Shown: positions 8,778-19,995, counted from the stretch's first letter. The stretch is DNA of 64,000 bases from Shinella granuli (GCF_004341885.1 NZ_SLVX01000012.1:62001-126000), one strand, 5' to 3'. The notes: generated by a model not told the origin, from the sequence alone. Numbers and translations: made by a program.

Positions 8778-10706
8778 TCAGGAGCCCGCGGCCATCAGTT
8801 CCGCATGGGAATTGAAGAAGCGTTCCAGGCCGTACTGCTTGCCGAACATGATGTCGTGCTGCAGGAAGCGGAAGTCGCGCACCAGCGGATCGATCGTCTT
8901 CTTGCGCGCCCAGTCGGCCGTGCCGTTGCCCTTGGCGTCGATCAGCATGTAGCGGTCGATGACGCGCAGCCTGTCGTGCACCGCGCCGAGGAAGCCGGTG
9001 TAATAGGGATGCTCGAAGCCGGCTTCCTTGAGGACGTAGTAGGAGAGGAACGCCGGGCTGATCGTGCCGATCTCCTTTTGCGCGCCGGACTTGTTCGACC
9101 AGATGACGAGCGGGGTCTCGTGCTCCTTCTTCATCTGCTCGGGAGAGCCCTTGCGCGAGGCGGTGACCCCCTTCATGTAGCCGGAATTCTTGTAGACCGT
9201 GTTGAGCGGCGGAAGGTGGTCGCCGAAGACGACGATGATCGTCTCGCGGTCGCGCGTCTTCGCCCAGTCCATCAGCATCTTCAGGCTGCTGTCGGCTTCC
9301 TTCACGCCCTGGGCGTAGCTCGCCAGCATGCGGTTGCTGCGGGCGTCGAGCTGGCCGTCGACATCGATGTCGGTCTTGGCGTAGCGACCATCGTCATAGG
9401 GGCCGTGACCCTGCAGCGTGACGGTGAAGAAGAAGAACGGGTCCTCCTGCATGTCCGCCTGGCGGATGAGCTCCCGCGTCAGCGCCTCGTCCGAGGTGAA
9501 GTTGCCGCGCTTTGCCAGCGGCGGCATCTTCTCGACGTCCTTGAAGGTCTCGAAGCCGAAGGCCTTGTAGACGCTCGTGCGGTTCCAGAACCAGCCGGAG
9601 AACGGGTGGATGGCGCGTGCCGTATAGCCTTCCGCCCGGAAGAAGGTGGCGAGCGAGGGGATCGGCTTGCGCACATATTGCTGGTAGGGGATCGAGCCCG
9701 TCGGCAGGAAGGCGTTGGAAAAGCCCGTCAGCGCCTCGAACTCGACATTGGCGGTGAGGCCGCCGAATTCCGGGGAGAAGACGCTGCCGCCCTGGTTCTC
9801 GCGGATGACGGGCATCGGGTCGGCCGAGAGCTTCACGGTTTCGAGGCGTGTCGGATCCCACAGCGATTCGCTCATGACGACGATGACATCGGGCTTGCTG
9901 CGATGGCTCGTGCCGGCCGGCACGGGCTTGGAGGGGATCTTGTCGATCGCGTCGATCATGTAGCCGGCGGGCGTCTGTACATTGGCCATCGGCAGGTTGA
10001 TGGCGAAGGCCATGACGAAGCCGTTGTGACGATAGTTCTCCGCCTGGTCCCACATGATCGGGAAGATCTTCAGCCGGTCGCGGACCCAGGAGAACTGGTT
10101 GTAGTCCATGATGGACACGAAGCCGGCGAGAAGCGGCAGCGCGATGGCAAGCCGCGTCAGGCGTTCCTTCTTCGTCAGCGGCCGGAAACGGCGCCAGGCG
10201 AAGACCCAGAGGCTGACGAGGCCGACGACGGAGGCGAGCACGGCGACCGCCATGAGGGCGGCCGTCCACGGGCGGTCCTGCACGAGAACGGGCATCAGCT
10301 CCAGGATCTGGCGGCCGAAGAGCAGGTCCGTCGGATAGAGCGGGTCGGTGAGGAAGACCTGCTTCTGCTGGGAGATCACGCCCATCAGCACGACGAGCGG
10401 CGAGACGAGCAGGACGGCCTTGTGCTGGCGGCCGATCAGGGCGTCGATGGCGAGATAGAGCAGGAAGAAGACGCCGGTCGTGGTCCAGGCCGGCCGGCCG
10501 AGGCTGGTGAAATAGATCCAAGTCTGGTCGAGCGAGCCGCGCGTGACGAGTTCGACGACGACGACGGTGAGGAGCGCGAGAAGCCCGGAAACGGCAAGCG
10601 AACGCAGGACGGCGAGCGCCTTGGCGTGGCGCGCGAAGAAGCCTGCCTCGACGGCGATCTCTTCGCTTGCATTGATCGCCACGGTGGCGGAGGTGAGCAG
10701 GGCCAA
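8778..10706 (-). CDS. LtaS/sulfatase-type membrane phosphoglycerol transferase (CgmB-like)
   Basis: The 642-residue inner-membrane protein has about five membrane segments in residues 35-205 and then a periplasmic alkaline-phosphatase-fold domain. Metal and catalytic residues of the LtaS/OpgB family are visible: E280 in VVMSESLWDP, the probable Thr nucleophile T318 in GGLTANVEFE, and D496-H497 in VFGDHLPPL. Such enzymes transfer glycerol phosphate from phosphatidylglycerol to an acceptor. In rhizobia the best-known member, CgmB, decorates periplasmic cyclic beta-1,2-glucans, which is the most likely but unproven role. The start is a TTG with TGGAG 7 nt upstream; no in-frame ATG fits. A Pho-box-like element lies about 35 bp upstream. 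Confidence 0.85.
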   Translation of the reverse strand: MALLTSATVAINASEEIAVEAGFFARHAKALAVLRSLAVSGLLALLTVVVVELVTRGSLDQTWIYFTSLGRPAWTTTGVFFLLYLAIDALIGRQHKAVLLVSPLVVLMGVISQQKQVFLTDPLYPTDLLFGRQILELMPVLVQDRPWTAALMAVAVLASVVGLVSLWVFAWRRFRPLTKKERLTRLAIALPLLAGFVSIMDYNQFSWVRDRLKIFPIMWDQAENYRHNGFVMAFAINLPMANVQTPAGYMIDAIDKIPSKPVPAGTSHRSKPDVIVVMSESLWDPTRLETVKLSADPMPVIRENQGGSVFSPEFGGLTANVEFEALTGFSNAFLPTGSIPYQQYVRKPIPSLATFFRAEGYTARAIHPFSGWFWNRTSVYKAFGFETFKDVEKMPPLAKRGNFTSDEALTRELIRQADMQEDPFFFFTVTLQGHGPYDDGRYAKTDIDVDGQLDARSNRMLASYAQGVKEADSSLKMLMDWAKTRDRETIIVVFGDHLPPLNTVYKNSGYMKGVTASRKGSPEQMKKEHETPLVIWSNKSGAQKEIGTISPAFLSYYVLKEAGFEHPYYTGFLGAVHDRLRVIDRYMLIDAKGNGTADWARKKTIDPLVRDFRFLQHDIMFGKQYGLERFFNSHAELMAAGS

Positions 10707-10740
10707 GGCCGTCTCCAGATTTCATGAAAGTTTCGTGTAT

Positions 10741-10758
10741 CTGTCATACGGTTGTCAT
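10741..10758 (+). promoter_or_regulatory. Pho-box-like direct repeat (candidate PhoB site)
   Basis: Two heptamers, CTGTCAT and TTGTCAT, stand 11 bp apart start to start with a 4-bp spacer. The PhoB box consensus is two CTGTCAT-like heptamers with 4 bp between them. The first heptamer is perfect and the second has one mismatch. It sits between the divergent phosphoglycerol transferase (start 10706) and nadE (start 11002). The repeats read towards nadE, but the site is far closer to the transferase. In this 295-bp gap I see no other gene: a 25-codon ATG frame at 10771 has its SD abutting the ATG and is not called. Confidence 0.45.
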
Positions 10759-11001
10759 CTTGAACAGGAGATGAACGTTTTCTGCAACGTTCTTCCCCTG
10801 TTTTGGTTCCTGCGCCGCAGGGCCGCGGTGGCGCGTCGAACCCCTTGAAAACCGGACATTTCCGCCGAAAGCGCCGGCAAAGGTTCCGCCCTTCATTCCC
10901 AAAGCGCCCGTCATGCTCTAAAGAGCTTGTCGACCGTTCGAGAGTGCGACAGCGACGCGCGGCCGCAGGCTCGGACACCAGCAGGAGATGGGTCCGCAGA
11001 C

Positions 11002-12699
11002 ATGACTTCCGATCAAGACATGACCTCCGATCAGGGCAGGGCGACGCTGCGCATCGCGGTTGCGCAATTGAACCCGACCGTCGGCGACGTCGCCGGCAAC
11101 CTCGCCAAGGCGCGCGCCGCCCGCGAGGACGCCGCCCGGCAGGGCGCCGACCTTTTGCTGCTGACCGAACTCTTCATCTCCGGCTATCCGCCGGAAGACC
11201 TCGTGCTGAAGCCGGCCTTCCTGAAGGCCTGCCGGCGCGCCGTCGACGATCTCGCCGCCGACACCGCCGGGGGCGGTCCCGGCGTCATCGTCGGCTTTCC
11301 ACGGCAGGACGAGACGGGGCGCTACAACGCCGTCGCCGTCATCGACGGCGGCAAGGTGATCGCGGTGCGCGACAAGGTGGACCTGCCGAACTATGGCGAA
11401 TTCGACGAAAAGCGTGTCTTCGACCAGGGCGCGATGCCCGGTCCCGTCAATTTCCGCGGCGTTCGCCTCGGCATCCCGATCTGCGAGGACATCTGGGGCG
11501 AGCTCGGCGTCTGCGAAACGCTGGCCGAGAGCGGCGCGGAAATCCTGCTGTCGCCGAACGGCTCGCCCTATTATCGCGGCAAGGTCGACATCCGCCACCA
11601 GGTCGCCCTGAAGCAGGTCATCGAGACCGGCCTGCCGCTGCTCTACGCCAACCAGCTCGGCGGCCAGGACGAGCTGGTCTTCGACGGCGCCAGCTTCGCC
11701 TTCAACGCGGACAAGTCGCTCGCCTTCCAGATGAGCCAGTTCGAGGAGACGGTCGCGCTCACCACCTGGAAGAAGCGTGCGGACGGCTGGATCTGCGACA
11801 GCGGGCCGACGTCGCGCATTCCCGAGAAGGAGGAGGCGGACTACCGCGCCTGCCTGCTCGGCTTCCGCGACTACGTCAACAAGAACGGCTTCAAGAACGT
11901 CGTGCTCGGCCTGTCCGGCGGCATCGATTCGGCGATCTGCGCGGCGATCGCCGTCGACGCGCTCGGCGAGGAGCGGGTGCGCTGCATCATGATGCCCTAC
12001 CGCTATACGTCGAAGGATTCGCTGAAGGACGCGGCCGATTGCGCCCGGCTACTCGGCTGCCGCTACGACATCGTGCCGATCGAGGCGCCGGTGACCGGCT
12101 TCCTCTCCTCGCTTTCGGAGCTCTTCGAAGGCACAGAGGAAGGCATCACCGAGGAGAACCTCCAGAGCCGCGCGCGCGGAACCATCCTCATGGCGGTCTC
12201 CAACAAGTTTGGCTCGATGGTCGTCACGACCGGCAACAAGTCGGAAATGTCGGTCGGCTATGCGACGCTCTACGGCGACATGAACGGCGGCTTCAACCCG
12301 ATCAAGGACCTCTACAAGATGCAGGTCTACGCCATTTCGCGCTGGCGCAACGCGCATGTGCCGCCGGGCGCGCTCGGGCCGACGGGGGAGGTGATCCCGC
12401 AGAACATCATCGACAAGGCGCCGTCCGCGGAGCTGCGCCCCAACCAGACCGACCAGGATTCGCTGCCGCCCTATCCGGTGCTCGACGACATCCTCGAATG
12501 CCTGGTGGAGCTGGAGATGAGCACCGAGGAGATCGTCGCCCGCGGGCACGACGCGGCGACGGTGCACCGGGTCGAGCACCTGCTCTACATCGCCGAATAC
12601 AAGCGCCGCCAGTCCGCCCCGGGCGTGAAGATCACCAGGAAGAATTTCGGCCGCGACCGGCGCTACCCGATCACCAACCGCTATCGCGACCGGGGGTAG
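11002..12699 (+). CDS. nadE: Glutamine-dependent NAD+ synthetase
   Basis: Amidates deamido-NAD+ to NAD+ with ATP, using glutamine hydrolysed by its own N-terminal domain. The 565-residue length fits the two-domain form. The nitrilase-type glutaminase has the Glu-Lys-Cys triad E56 (LLLTELF), K125 (VRDKVDLPN) and C161 (IPICEDIW). The synthetase domain has the pyrophosphate loop LSGGIDSA and the TTGNKSE and YGDMNGGF motifs. The ATG at 11002 follows a GGAG about 15 nt upstream; a second in-frame ATG lies six codons later because the first 18 bp are nearly duplicated. The small membrane gene at 12703 begins 3 bp after the stop. Confidence 0.95.
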   Translation: MTSDQDMTSDQGRATLRIAVAQLNPTVGDVAGNLAKARAAREDAARQGADLLLLTELFISGYPPEDLVLKPAFLKACRRAVDDLAADTAGGGPGVIVGFPRQDETGRYNAVAVIDGGKVIAVRDKVDLPNYGEFDEKRVFDQGAMPGPVNFRGVRLGIPICEDIWGELGVCETLAESGAEILLSPNGSPYYRGKVDIRHQVALKQVIETGLPLLYANQLGGQDELVFDGASFAFNADKSLAFQMSQFEETVALTTWKKRADGWICDSGPTSRIPEKEEADYRACLLGFRDYVNKNGFKNVVLGLSGGIDSAICAAIAVDALGEERVRCIMMPYRYTSKDSLKDAADCARLLGCRYDIVPIEAPVTGFLSSLSELFEGTEEGITEENLQSRARGTILMAVSNKFGSMVVTTGNKSEMSVGYATLYGDMNGGFNPIKDLYKMQVYAISRWRNAHVPPGALGPTGEVIPQNIIDKAPSAELRPNQTDQDSLPPYPVLDDILECLVELEMSTEEIVARGHDAATVHRVEHLLYIAEYKRRQSAPGVKITRKNFGRDRRYPITNRYRDRG

Positions 12700-12702
12700 G
12701 GC

Positions 12703-13050
12703 GTGGACGGGCCTGCCGACGCGCCGGGCGCGCGCCCGGCCTTCACCGAGGAGGAAATGCGGCTGATCCGGCTGTGGTCGCTGAGCGACCTTTCGGCCGG
12801 ACGGCAGCTTTCGGCGCAGATCGCCTATTTCGCGACGCCGGCGGTTTTCGGCCTCTACGGCCTTGCCACCGGCGGCTTCGTCGTCCTCGGCGTCGCCTTC
12901 CTCTGCATCCTGCTCCTCCTCGCCTGGGGTTTCGTCACCACCTGGCGTGACCAGCGCGATCTCGTGCTGATGCAGTCGATCTGCCGGAAACTCTCGGCGG
13001 GCGAGGAGACGGAGCCGGCGGGCTTCCCAGATCCGGCCAGCCGGAGTTAA
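12703..13050 (+). CDS. Small membrane protein, hypothetical (115 aa)
   Basis: Not recognised. The protein has a polar N-terminus, two adjacent membrane segments in about residues 40-82 (IAYFATPAVFGLYGLAT and VVLGVAFLCILLLLAWGF) and a short charged tail. The GTG start lies 3 bp after the nadE stop and gives a frame open through codons of the local high-GC style; an ATG at 12757 (MRLIRLWSL) is a possible alternative. The tight spacing suggests translation coupled to nadE, but a role in NAD metabolism is not implied. Confidence 0.65.
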   Translation: MDGPADAPGARPAFTEEEMRLIRLWSLSDLSAGRQLSAQIAYFATPAVFGLYGLATGGFVVLGVAFLCILLLLAWGFVTTWRDQRDLVLMQSICRKLSAGEETEPAGFPDPASRS

Positions 13051-13149
13051 GTTTTCGCTCACCAGCCCGCTTAAGCGAATTTTGCCGTCTCTCAACTAGC
13101 CTTCGTTCAACAAAGCCGGGAAAACCGGCGGGGGACAGGCAGGGAAACG

Positions 13150-14661
13150 ATGACGGGCAAGGCACAAGGGGGCCGCGCGAGGCGGCGACGCGGGGTTGGT
13201 TTGGCGATCCGGACGGCGGCGGTGATGATCGTCCTCCTGTTCGGCGTCGCGAATTATCTCGTCCTCGACTATGCGATCGAGCGGGCCGACAGTTTTGTCG
13301 CCGAGACCGAGCGCACGCTGGTGCGCAACGAGTTCAGCCACCAGATCGACCAGGTGGTGCAGTATCAGAGCCAGTTGTCCTTCTGGGACAAGACCTTCGC
13401 CGAACTGAAGGACGGCATGCCGGGCGATGCCTTCGTAAGGGACCATATCCGCGACTGGATGTGGGCCGATTTCGGTTTCTCCTGGATGATCTTCACCACG
13501 CCGGGCGGCGAGAAGGTGCTCGGCGTCCATCGCGGCGAGAAGGTCTCCGAACGCAAGGCGCGCGAAAAGCTGCATTGGGTGAGCGACCTTACCCTCAAGG
13601 CCGAGCGCGCCTACCGCGAGGCGCTGTCGCCCGATCGCGGCGGCTGGCAGGTCAAGGGCGCCAAGGAGGATCCCGATCTCCTGACGCCGGCGCTGCCGGA
13701 AATCCATGTCTCGGGCATGCGCCTCATCGACCGGGTCATGAGCATCGTCGTCGTGCAGGCCGTCATTCCGAAGTCGCTCTACGTTCCCGCCAGCCGGATG
13801 CAGCCGACGCTGCTGATCACCGTCAAGCCCGTTTCGCAGAAGATGCTGGCCAATACCGAGCGGCGGCTCGGCGTGCACGATCTCGGCTTCACGCCCATCG
13901 TGACGCAGGAGCCGGGGCTGGTGATGACGCCGGTCGGCGCGGACAGCTACAATCCGATGGTCGCCTCCTGGCGGCCGAACATGCCAGGCACCTTCGTGTG
14001 GAAATCGGCGCTGCCGCAGATCGCGATGTTCGTGCTGGTCTTCGCCGGCGTCATGCTCTTCGTCACGCTGCGCTTTTCCGCGCTCGTCAAGGCGCTGCAG
14101 CGCAGCGAGGCGCAGAACGCCTTCCTCGCGCGGCACGATCCGCTGACGGGGCTGAAGAACCGCAGCGGTTTCGACGAGGAGGTGCGCCGCGCCGTCCGCA
14201 AGGGCGAGAGCCAGCCCTTCTCGATCCTCGCGCTCGACCTCGACCGGTTCAAGGCCGTCAACGACCGGCACGGCCATGCGGCAGGCGATGCGGTGCTGCA
14301 GGCCGTCGCCCGGCGCTTTTCCGAGCGCATCGGCACGCTCGGCTCGGTCGCGCGTCTCGGCGGCGACGAGTTTTCCGTGCTGCTCACCGGCGCCTTCAGC
14401 CGGGAGGCGCTCCTCGAACTCGCCGAGGGCCTCGTGCGCGATGCGCAAGTGCCGATCGCCCATGACGGGCAGTTGCTGGCCATCGGCGGCAGCGCGGGCA
14501 TCGCCCAGTTCCCCGACCACGGCGGCAGCCTGCATGACGTGATGGTGATGGCGGATGCGGCGCTCTATGCGGCCAAGAATGGCGGTCGCAACCGCGCCGT
14601 CCATGCCGGCGACATGGGCAGCGAGGCGGTTGCCGAGGCCGGCGCGGCGCGCGCCGCTTGA
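13150..14661 (+). CDS. Membrane diguanylate cyclase with CHASE4-like sensor
   Basis: The 503-residue protein has a basic N-terminus, membrane helix 1 at about 20-40, a periplasmic region of about 250 residues resembling CHASE4, membrane helix 2 at about 297-315, and a C-terminal GGDEF domain. The active-site motif RLGGDEF is intact, with DLDRFKAVND upstream, so it should make c-di-GMP from two GTP. The RxxD inhibitory site five residues before GGDEF is absent (GTLG there), so classical product inhibition is not expected. No EAL domain is present. The signal sensed by the periplasmic domain is unknown. It is monocistronic by spacing. Confidence 0.9.
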   Translation: MTGKAQGGRARRRRGVGLAIRTAAVMIVLLFGVANYLVLDYAIERADSFVAETERTLVRNEFSHQIDQVVQYQSQLSFWDKTFAELKDGMPGDAFVRDHIRDWMWADFGFSWMIFTTPGGEKVLGVHRGEKVSERKAREKLHWVSDLTLKAERAYREALSPDRGGWQVKGAKEDPDLLTPALPEIHVSGMRLIDRVMSIVVVQAVIPKSLYVPASRMQPTLLITVKPVSQKMLANTERRLGVHDLGFTPIVTQEPGLVMTPVGADSYNPMVASWRPNMPGTFVWKSALPQIAMFVLVFAGVMLFVTLRFSALVKALQRSEAQNAFLARHDPLTGLKNRSGFDEEVRRAVRKGESQPFSILALDLDRFKAVNDRHGHAAGDAVLQAVARRFSERIGTLGSVARLGGDEFSVLLTGAFSREALLELAEGLVRDAQVPIAHDGQLLAIGGSAGIAQFPDHGGSLHDVMVMADAALYAAKNGGRNRAVHAGDMGSEAVAEAGAARAA

Positions 14662-14839
14662 GGCCGCTCGCACCCGCCTGTGCCGAAATTCCCCAGCGCC
14701 CTGTTTCCATAGGCTTTCCGGCAAGGCCGGTCTTTGGGTGCCTATGATGGTTCGCCCCATCCGGGAGGCACCGCTCTGAGGCGCAAATGCGGCGACGTGT
14801 GGCGCGGGCGGGCTTGATCGCGCCCGCGCGTCGTGCGCA

Positions 14840-15046
14840 TATCCTTCGCGTCAGGTGCCCGCTTCGGCGGGAGAATCGGGAATCCGGTGCGGGCGGAAGG
14901 CCCAGGTCCGGAACGTGCCCAACGCTGTGACGGGGATGGTCTGCGCCATGAAAGCCTGAATCGATTCAGGCTTTTGCCACTGGTTTTTCAACCGGGAAGG
15001 CAGGTGCAGGCCGCGTGACCCGAAGTCAGAAGACCGGCCTGGCACG
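14840..15046 (+). ncRNA. Cobalamin (B12) riboswitch upstream of bluB
   Basis: The segment holds the conserved blocks of the AdoCbl riboswitch in order: CAGGTGCCCGC followed by GGGAGAATCGGGAA and CCGGTGC; GTGCCCAACGCTGTGACGGGGA, the core near CAACTGTGA in the consensus; GCCACTGG followed by ACCGGGAAGGC; and the 3' B12-box region GAAGTCAGAAGACCGGCC ending at about 15040. Between the second and third blocks lies a perfect 24-bp palindrome (14951-14974) that forms the peripheral stem. It ends about 57 bp before the bluB start. No U-tract terminator is seen after it, so control is probably at translation (inferred). It also fills most of the 440-bp gap after the cyclase gene. Confidence 0.93.
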
Positions 15047-15081
15047 ATAGACCGAACCGCGCGGACGGCGGCAGGTTGTGA

Positions 15082-16894
<1,813 letters not shown>

Positions 16895-17161
16895 ATCATC
16901 GATCCCGTGAATGTGGATGGGCCGCGATCCGGCCGCATGTTCAGCCCATATCATAGGCCGTGGCGGGGGAAGCGCAACGTGCTCCCGGATTTGTGATTAA
17001 CGCCGGGCACAAAATATGAGTTGCGTATTCATCTTTTTGGCCGTGCCCCGCAATTGATCTCCCCTGGGCCTTGGTGTAGCACTCTCGGCAAACTCAACAG
17101 CCGGTCTGCGCCCTTGCCGCGCACCGCCCCGGGCGGAACCGGCCCTTGCAGGCAGGTACTC

Positions 17162-18223
17162 ATGCGGATTTCCTCCATCTTGCTCAGCCCCTGGTACGCG
17201 CTCCAGCTCGCGTCCGGCGCAAAGTCCTTCGCGGACAATCCCATCATCGGCAGCAAATGGCTGAACCGGAAGGGCCTGCACGAAAAGCGCGTCTCGCTCG
17301 CCATGCGCATGGCCGCCTGGCGCCGCAGGAAGCTGGAGAACCTCGTCGCCCCGGAATACCGCCGGCAATATGCCGAGAACGGCTTCGTGAAGATCGAGAA
17401 CTTCCTGTCGCCGGAGATCTTCGAGGCGGTCACCCGCGAGATCGCCGAGCGGGATTTCGAGCGCTACGACATGCTGCAGGGCGATACCGTCACGCGCCGC
17501 GCGATCATCGATGACAGCGACCTCGAAAGCCTGCCGGGCTTCAAGGCGGCGCGCAACGATCCGCGCATCACAAACCTCCTGCGCTACGTCTCGTCCCATG
17601 CCGGCCAGCCGCTGCTCGTCGTGCAGGTGGTGATGGCGCTGCCGTCCGTCGTCACGCAGGGCTCGACCGATCCGCAGACCGCGCTGCACAGCGACACGTT
17701 CCAGCCGACGGCCAAGGCGTGGCTCTTCCTGCGCGATGTCGGCGAAGAGGACGGTCCGTTCGCCTATGTGCCGGGCTCGCACGAGATGACGCCGCAGCGC
17801 CTCGCCTGGGAGCGCCGCATCAGCGAGAATGCCGATGCGATCGAGAACAAGTATTCCGCGCGCGGTTCGCTGCGCATCATGCCGGACGAGCTGACGGCGC
17901 TGGGCTACGGCCAGCCGGTCAAGATGACGGTGAAGGCGAACACCTTGATCGTCGCCGACACGCACGGCTTCCATGCCCGCAGCCCGAGCTACAAGACGAC
18001 GACGCGCATCGAGATCTACGGCTCGCTGCGTCGCAATCCCTTCCTGCCGTTCACCGGCCTGCACATCGCCTCGCTGCCCTTCATCGCCTCCGGCATGAAC
18101 CGGCTGATCATCTCGGCCATGGGCCTGCGCGGCAAACTCGGCCTCAAGGGCTCGCCCTGGAAGGATGCCGGCAGGGGCAAGGCCGATGAGTGGTCGAAGC
18201 GGCTGAAACAGCCCTCGGCCTGA
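17162..18223 (+). CDS. Phytanoyl-CoA dioxygenase (PhyH)-family oxygenase
   Basis: The 353-residue cytosolic protein has the non-haem Fe(II)/2-oxoglutarate fold of the PhyH family. The HxD iron ligands are H176 and D178 in ALHSDTFQPTAKAW. GPFAYVPGSHEMTP follows, and the distal His and the 2-oxoglutarate Arg are likely in ADTHGFHARSPSYKTTTR. The N-terminal 60 residues are basic and precede a motif (YAENGFVKIENFLSP) typical of these oxygenases. The substrate cannot be predicted. The ATG at 17162 is chosen over upstream in-frame codons because it gives the conserved start and stands close after GCAGG. It is followed, 151 bp on, by an ABC-F gene. Confidence 0.85.
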   Translation: MRISSILLSPWYALQLASGAKSFADNPIIGSKWLNRKGLHEKRVSLAMRMAAWRRRKLENLVAPEYRRQYAENGFVKIENFLSPEIFEAVTREIAERDFERYDMLQGDTVTRRAIIDDSDLESLPGFKAARNDPRITNLLRYVSSHAGQPLLVVQVVMALPSVVTQGSTDPQTALHSDTFQPTAKAWLFLRDVGEEDGPFAYVPGSHEMTPQRLAWERRISENADAIENKYSARGSLRIMPDELTALGYGQPVKMTVKANTLIVADTHGFHARSPSYKTTTRIEIYGSLRRNPFLPFTGLHIASLPFIASGMNRLIISAMGLRGKLGLKGSPWKDAGRGKADEWSKRLKQPSA

Positions 18224-18374
18224 GCCTCAAGACAGGATGAACCGGTCGCCGCCCTTGCAACGCGGCCGGTTCGTCCCTAGATTTCCGGCAACGCAATGCC
18301 GACCGGATGGTGCACCATGGATTTCAACCCGACCGCAAACCGACTTCGTTTTGTCCTCGGGGAAATCCGTATCC

Positions 18375-19964
18375 ATGCCGCATTCCATTACCCTTTCGAA
18401 AATCCGGTGGTCCACGCCTGACGGCCACACTCTCCTTTCCGATCTCGACCTGACCTTCGGCGCCGAGCGCGCCGGCCTCATCGGCCGCAACGGCGTCGGC
18501 AAGACGACGCTGCTGAAGCTCGTCACCGGCGCGCTGGTGCCGCAGACCGGCAGCGTCACCGTGAACGGCACGCTCGGGCTCCTGCGCCAGAGCGTGCAGG
18601 TTACCCCGCAGGAAACCGTTGCCAGCCTGTTCGGCATCGTCGAGGCGCTCGACCTGCTTTCCCGCGCCGCGCGCGGGGAGGCGGATGCCGACGCCCTTGC
18701 CGATGCGGACTGGACGCTGGAGGCGCGGCTTGCCGCCGCGCTTGCCCGCGTCGGGCTGGAGGCGGAGCCGCAGACGCCGCTTGCCGCGCTTTCCGGCGGA
18801 CAGCGCACCCGCGCGGCGCTCGCCGCCCTCATCTTCCGCGAGCCCGACTTCCTGCTGCTCGACGAGCCGACGAACAATCTCGACCGGGACGGGCGGCAGG
18901 CGGTCATCGACCTGCTCGCCGGCTGGCGGGCGGGGGCGATCGTCGTCAGCCACGACCGCGCGCTGCTGGAGACCATGGATGCCATCGTCGAGCTGACGAC
19001 GCTCGGCGCGACCCGCTATGGCGGCAACTGGAGCGCCTATCGCGAACGCAAGGCGCTGGAGCTTGCCGCCGCCCATCGCGACCTTGCGGATGCGGAAAAA
19101 CATGCCGCCGAGGTGGCGCGCACCATGCAGGTCGTCGCCGAGCGCAAGGCGCGCAAGGACAGCGCCGGCCGCCGCAAGAAGGCGCGCGGCGACATTCCGC
19201 GCATCATGCTGGGCGCCATGAAGGAGCGCAGCGAGCTGACGGGCGGCGCCAATGCGCGGCTGGCGGAAAACCGGCAGGCGCAGGCGGGCGAGGCGGTGGC
19301 GGCGGCGCGCGAGCGCATCGAGATCCTCCAGCCGCTGACCGTCGCCGTGCCGCCGACGCATCTGGCCGCCGGCAGGACGGTGCTCCGGATCGACGGCGTC
19401 ACCGCCGGCTACCGGCCAGAGCGACCGGTCATCCGCGACCTGTCCTTCACAATGACCGGGCCGGAGCGGGTGGCCGTGACGGGGCCGAACGGTTCGGGCA
19501 AGACGACCTTGCTGGCGCTCGTCACCGGCGCGCTCGCCCCCTGGCAGGGCAGCGTGCGCCTCCTTGCGGACGCCGCCATGCTCGACCAGAAGGTGAGCCT
19601 GCTCGACCCGGCCCTGTCGATCCGCGACAATTTTCGCCGGATCAATCCCGAGGCCGGCGAGAATGCCTGCCGGGCGGCGCTGGCGCGGTTCATGTTCCGC
19701 GCGGATGCCGCCCTGCAGGTCACCGGCAGCCTTTCGGGCGGGCAGCTCCTGCGCGCCGGCCTTGCCTGCGTGCTCGGCGGAGCCACGCCGCCGGCGCTGC
19801 TGATCCTCGACGAGCCGACGAACCATCTGGACATCGATTCGATCGAGGCGGTGGAGGCGGGGCTGCGGGCCTATGACGGCGCGCTCCTCGTCGTCAGCCA
19901 CGACGAGGCGTTTCTTGCGGCGATCGGCATGACGCGCCGGCTGGCGCTTTCGGCGGGACAATAG
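18375..19964 (+). CDS. ABC-F family ATPase
   Basis: The 529-residue soluble protein has two ABC ATPase domains in one chain and no membrane segment, the ABC-F arrangement. Domain 1 has GRNGVGKTTLLKL, signature LSGGQRTRAAL and Walker B FLLLDEPTNNLD. Domain 2 has GPNGSGKTTLLAL, LSGGQLLRAGL and LLILDEPTNHLD. Between them is a charged linker rich in Lys/Arg/Glu with ERKARKDSAGRRKKA. ABC-F proteins act on ribosomes (translation factors or antibiotic target protection); which role applies here is not visible. The ATG at 18375 gives MPHSITLSKIRW. It is followed by a terminator and the convergent GST gene. Confidence 0.92.
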   Translation: MPHSITLSKIRWSTPDGHTLLSDLDLTFGAERAGLIGRNGVGKTTLLKLVTGALVPQTGSVTVNGTLGLLRQSVQVTPQETVASLFGIVEALDLLSRAARGEADADALADADWTLEARLAAALARVGLEAEPQTPLAALSGGQRTRAALAALIFREPDFLLLDEPTNNLDRDGRQAVIDLLAGWRAGAIVVSHDRALLETMDAIVELTTLGATRYGGNWSAYRERKALELAAAHRDLADAEKHAAEVARTMQVVAERKARKDSAGRRKKARGDIPRIMLGAMKERSELTGGANARLAENRQAQAGEAVAAARERIEILQPLTVAVPPTHLAAGRTVLRIDGVTAGYRPERPVIRDLSFTMTGPERVAVTGPNGSGKTTLLALVTGALAPWQGSVRLLADAAMLDQKVSLLDPALSIRDNFRRINPEAGENACRAALARFMFRADAALQVTGSLSGGQLLRAGLACVLGGATPPALLILDEPTNHLDIDSIEAVEAGLRAYDGALLVVSHDEAFLAAIGMTRRLALSAGQ

Positions 19965-19966
19965 GG

Positions 19967-19995
19967 AGGCCGGGCTTGCCGCCCGGCCTTTCGTC
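19967..19995 (+). terminator. Terminator between ABC-F and GST genes
   Basis: A 9-bp stem (aggccgggc/gcccggcct) with a 5-nt loop is followed by TTCGTCTT. It lies 2 bp after the ABC-F stop, between convergent genes. Confidence 0.75.

Noticed and set aside
10771-10848. A 25-codon frame (MNVFCNVLPLFW...) preceded by AGGAG.
   Set aside because: The AGGAG abuts the ATG with no spacing, the peptide resembles nothing known, and the region is more simply the divergent promoter area.
14951-14974. Perfect 24-bp palindrome considered as a regulator operator or terminator.
   Set aside because: It falls exactly where the riboswitch has its peripheral stem, between the CTGTGACGGGG block and GCCACTGG, so it is explained by that RNA.
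14833-15018. A 61-codon plus-strand frame before bluB.
   Set aside because: It lies within the cobalamin riboswitch, has no ribosome site and no protein-like sequence.
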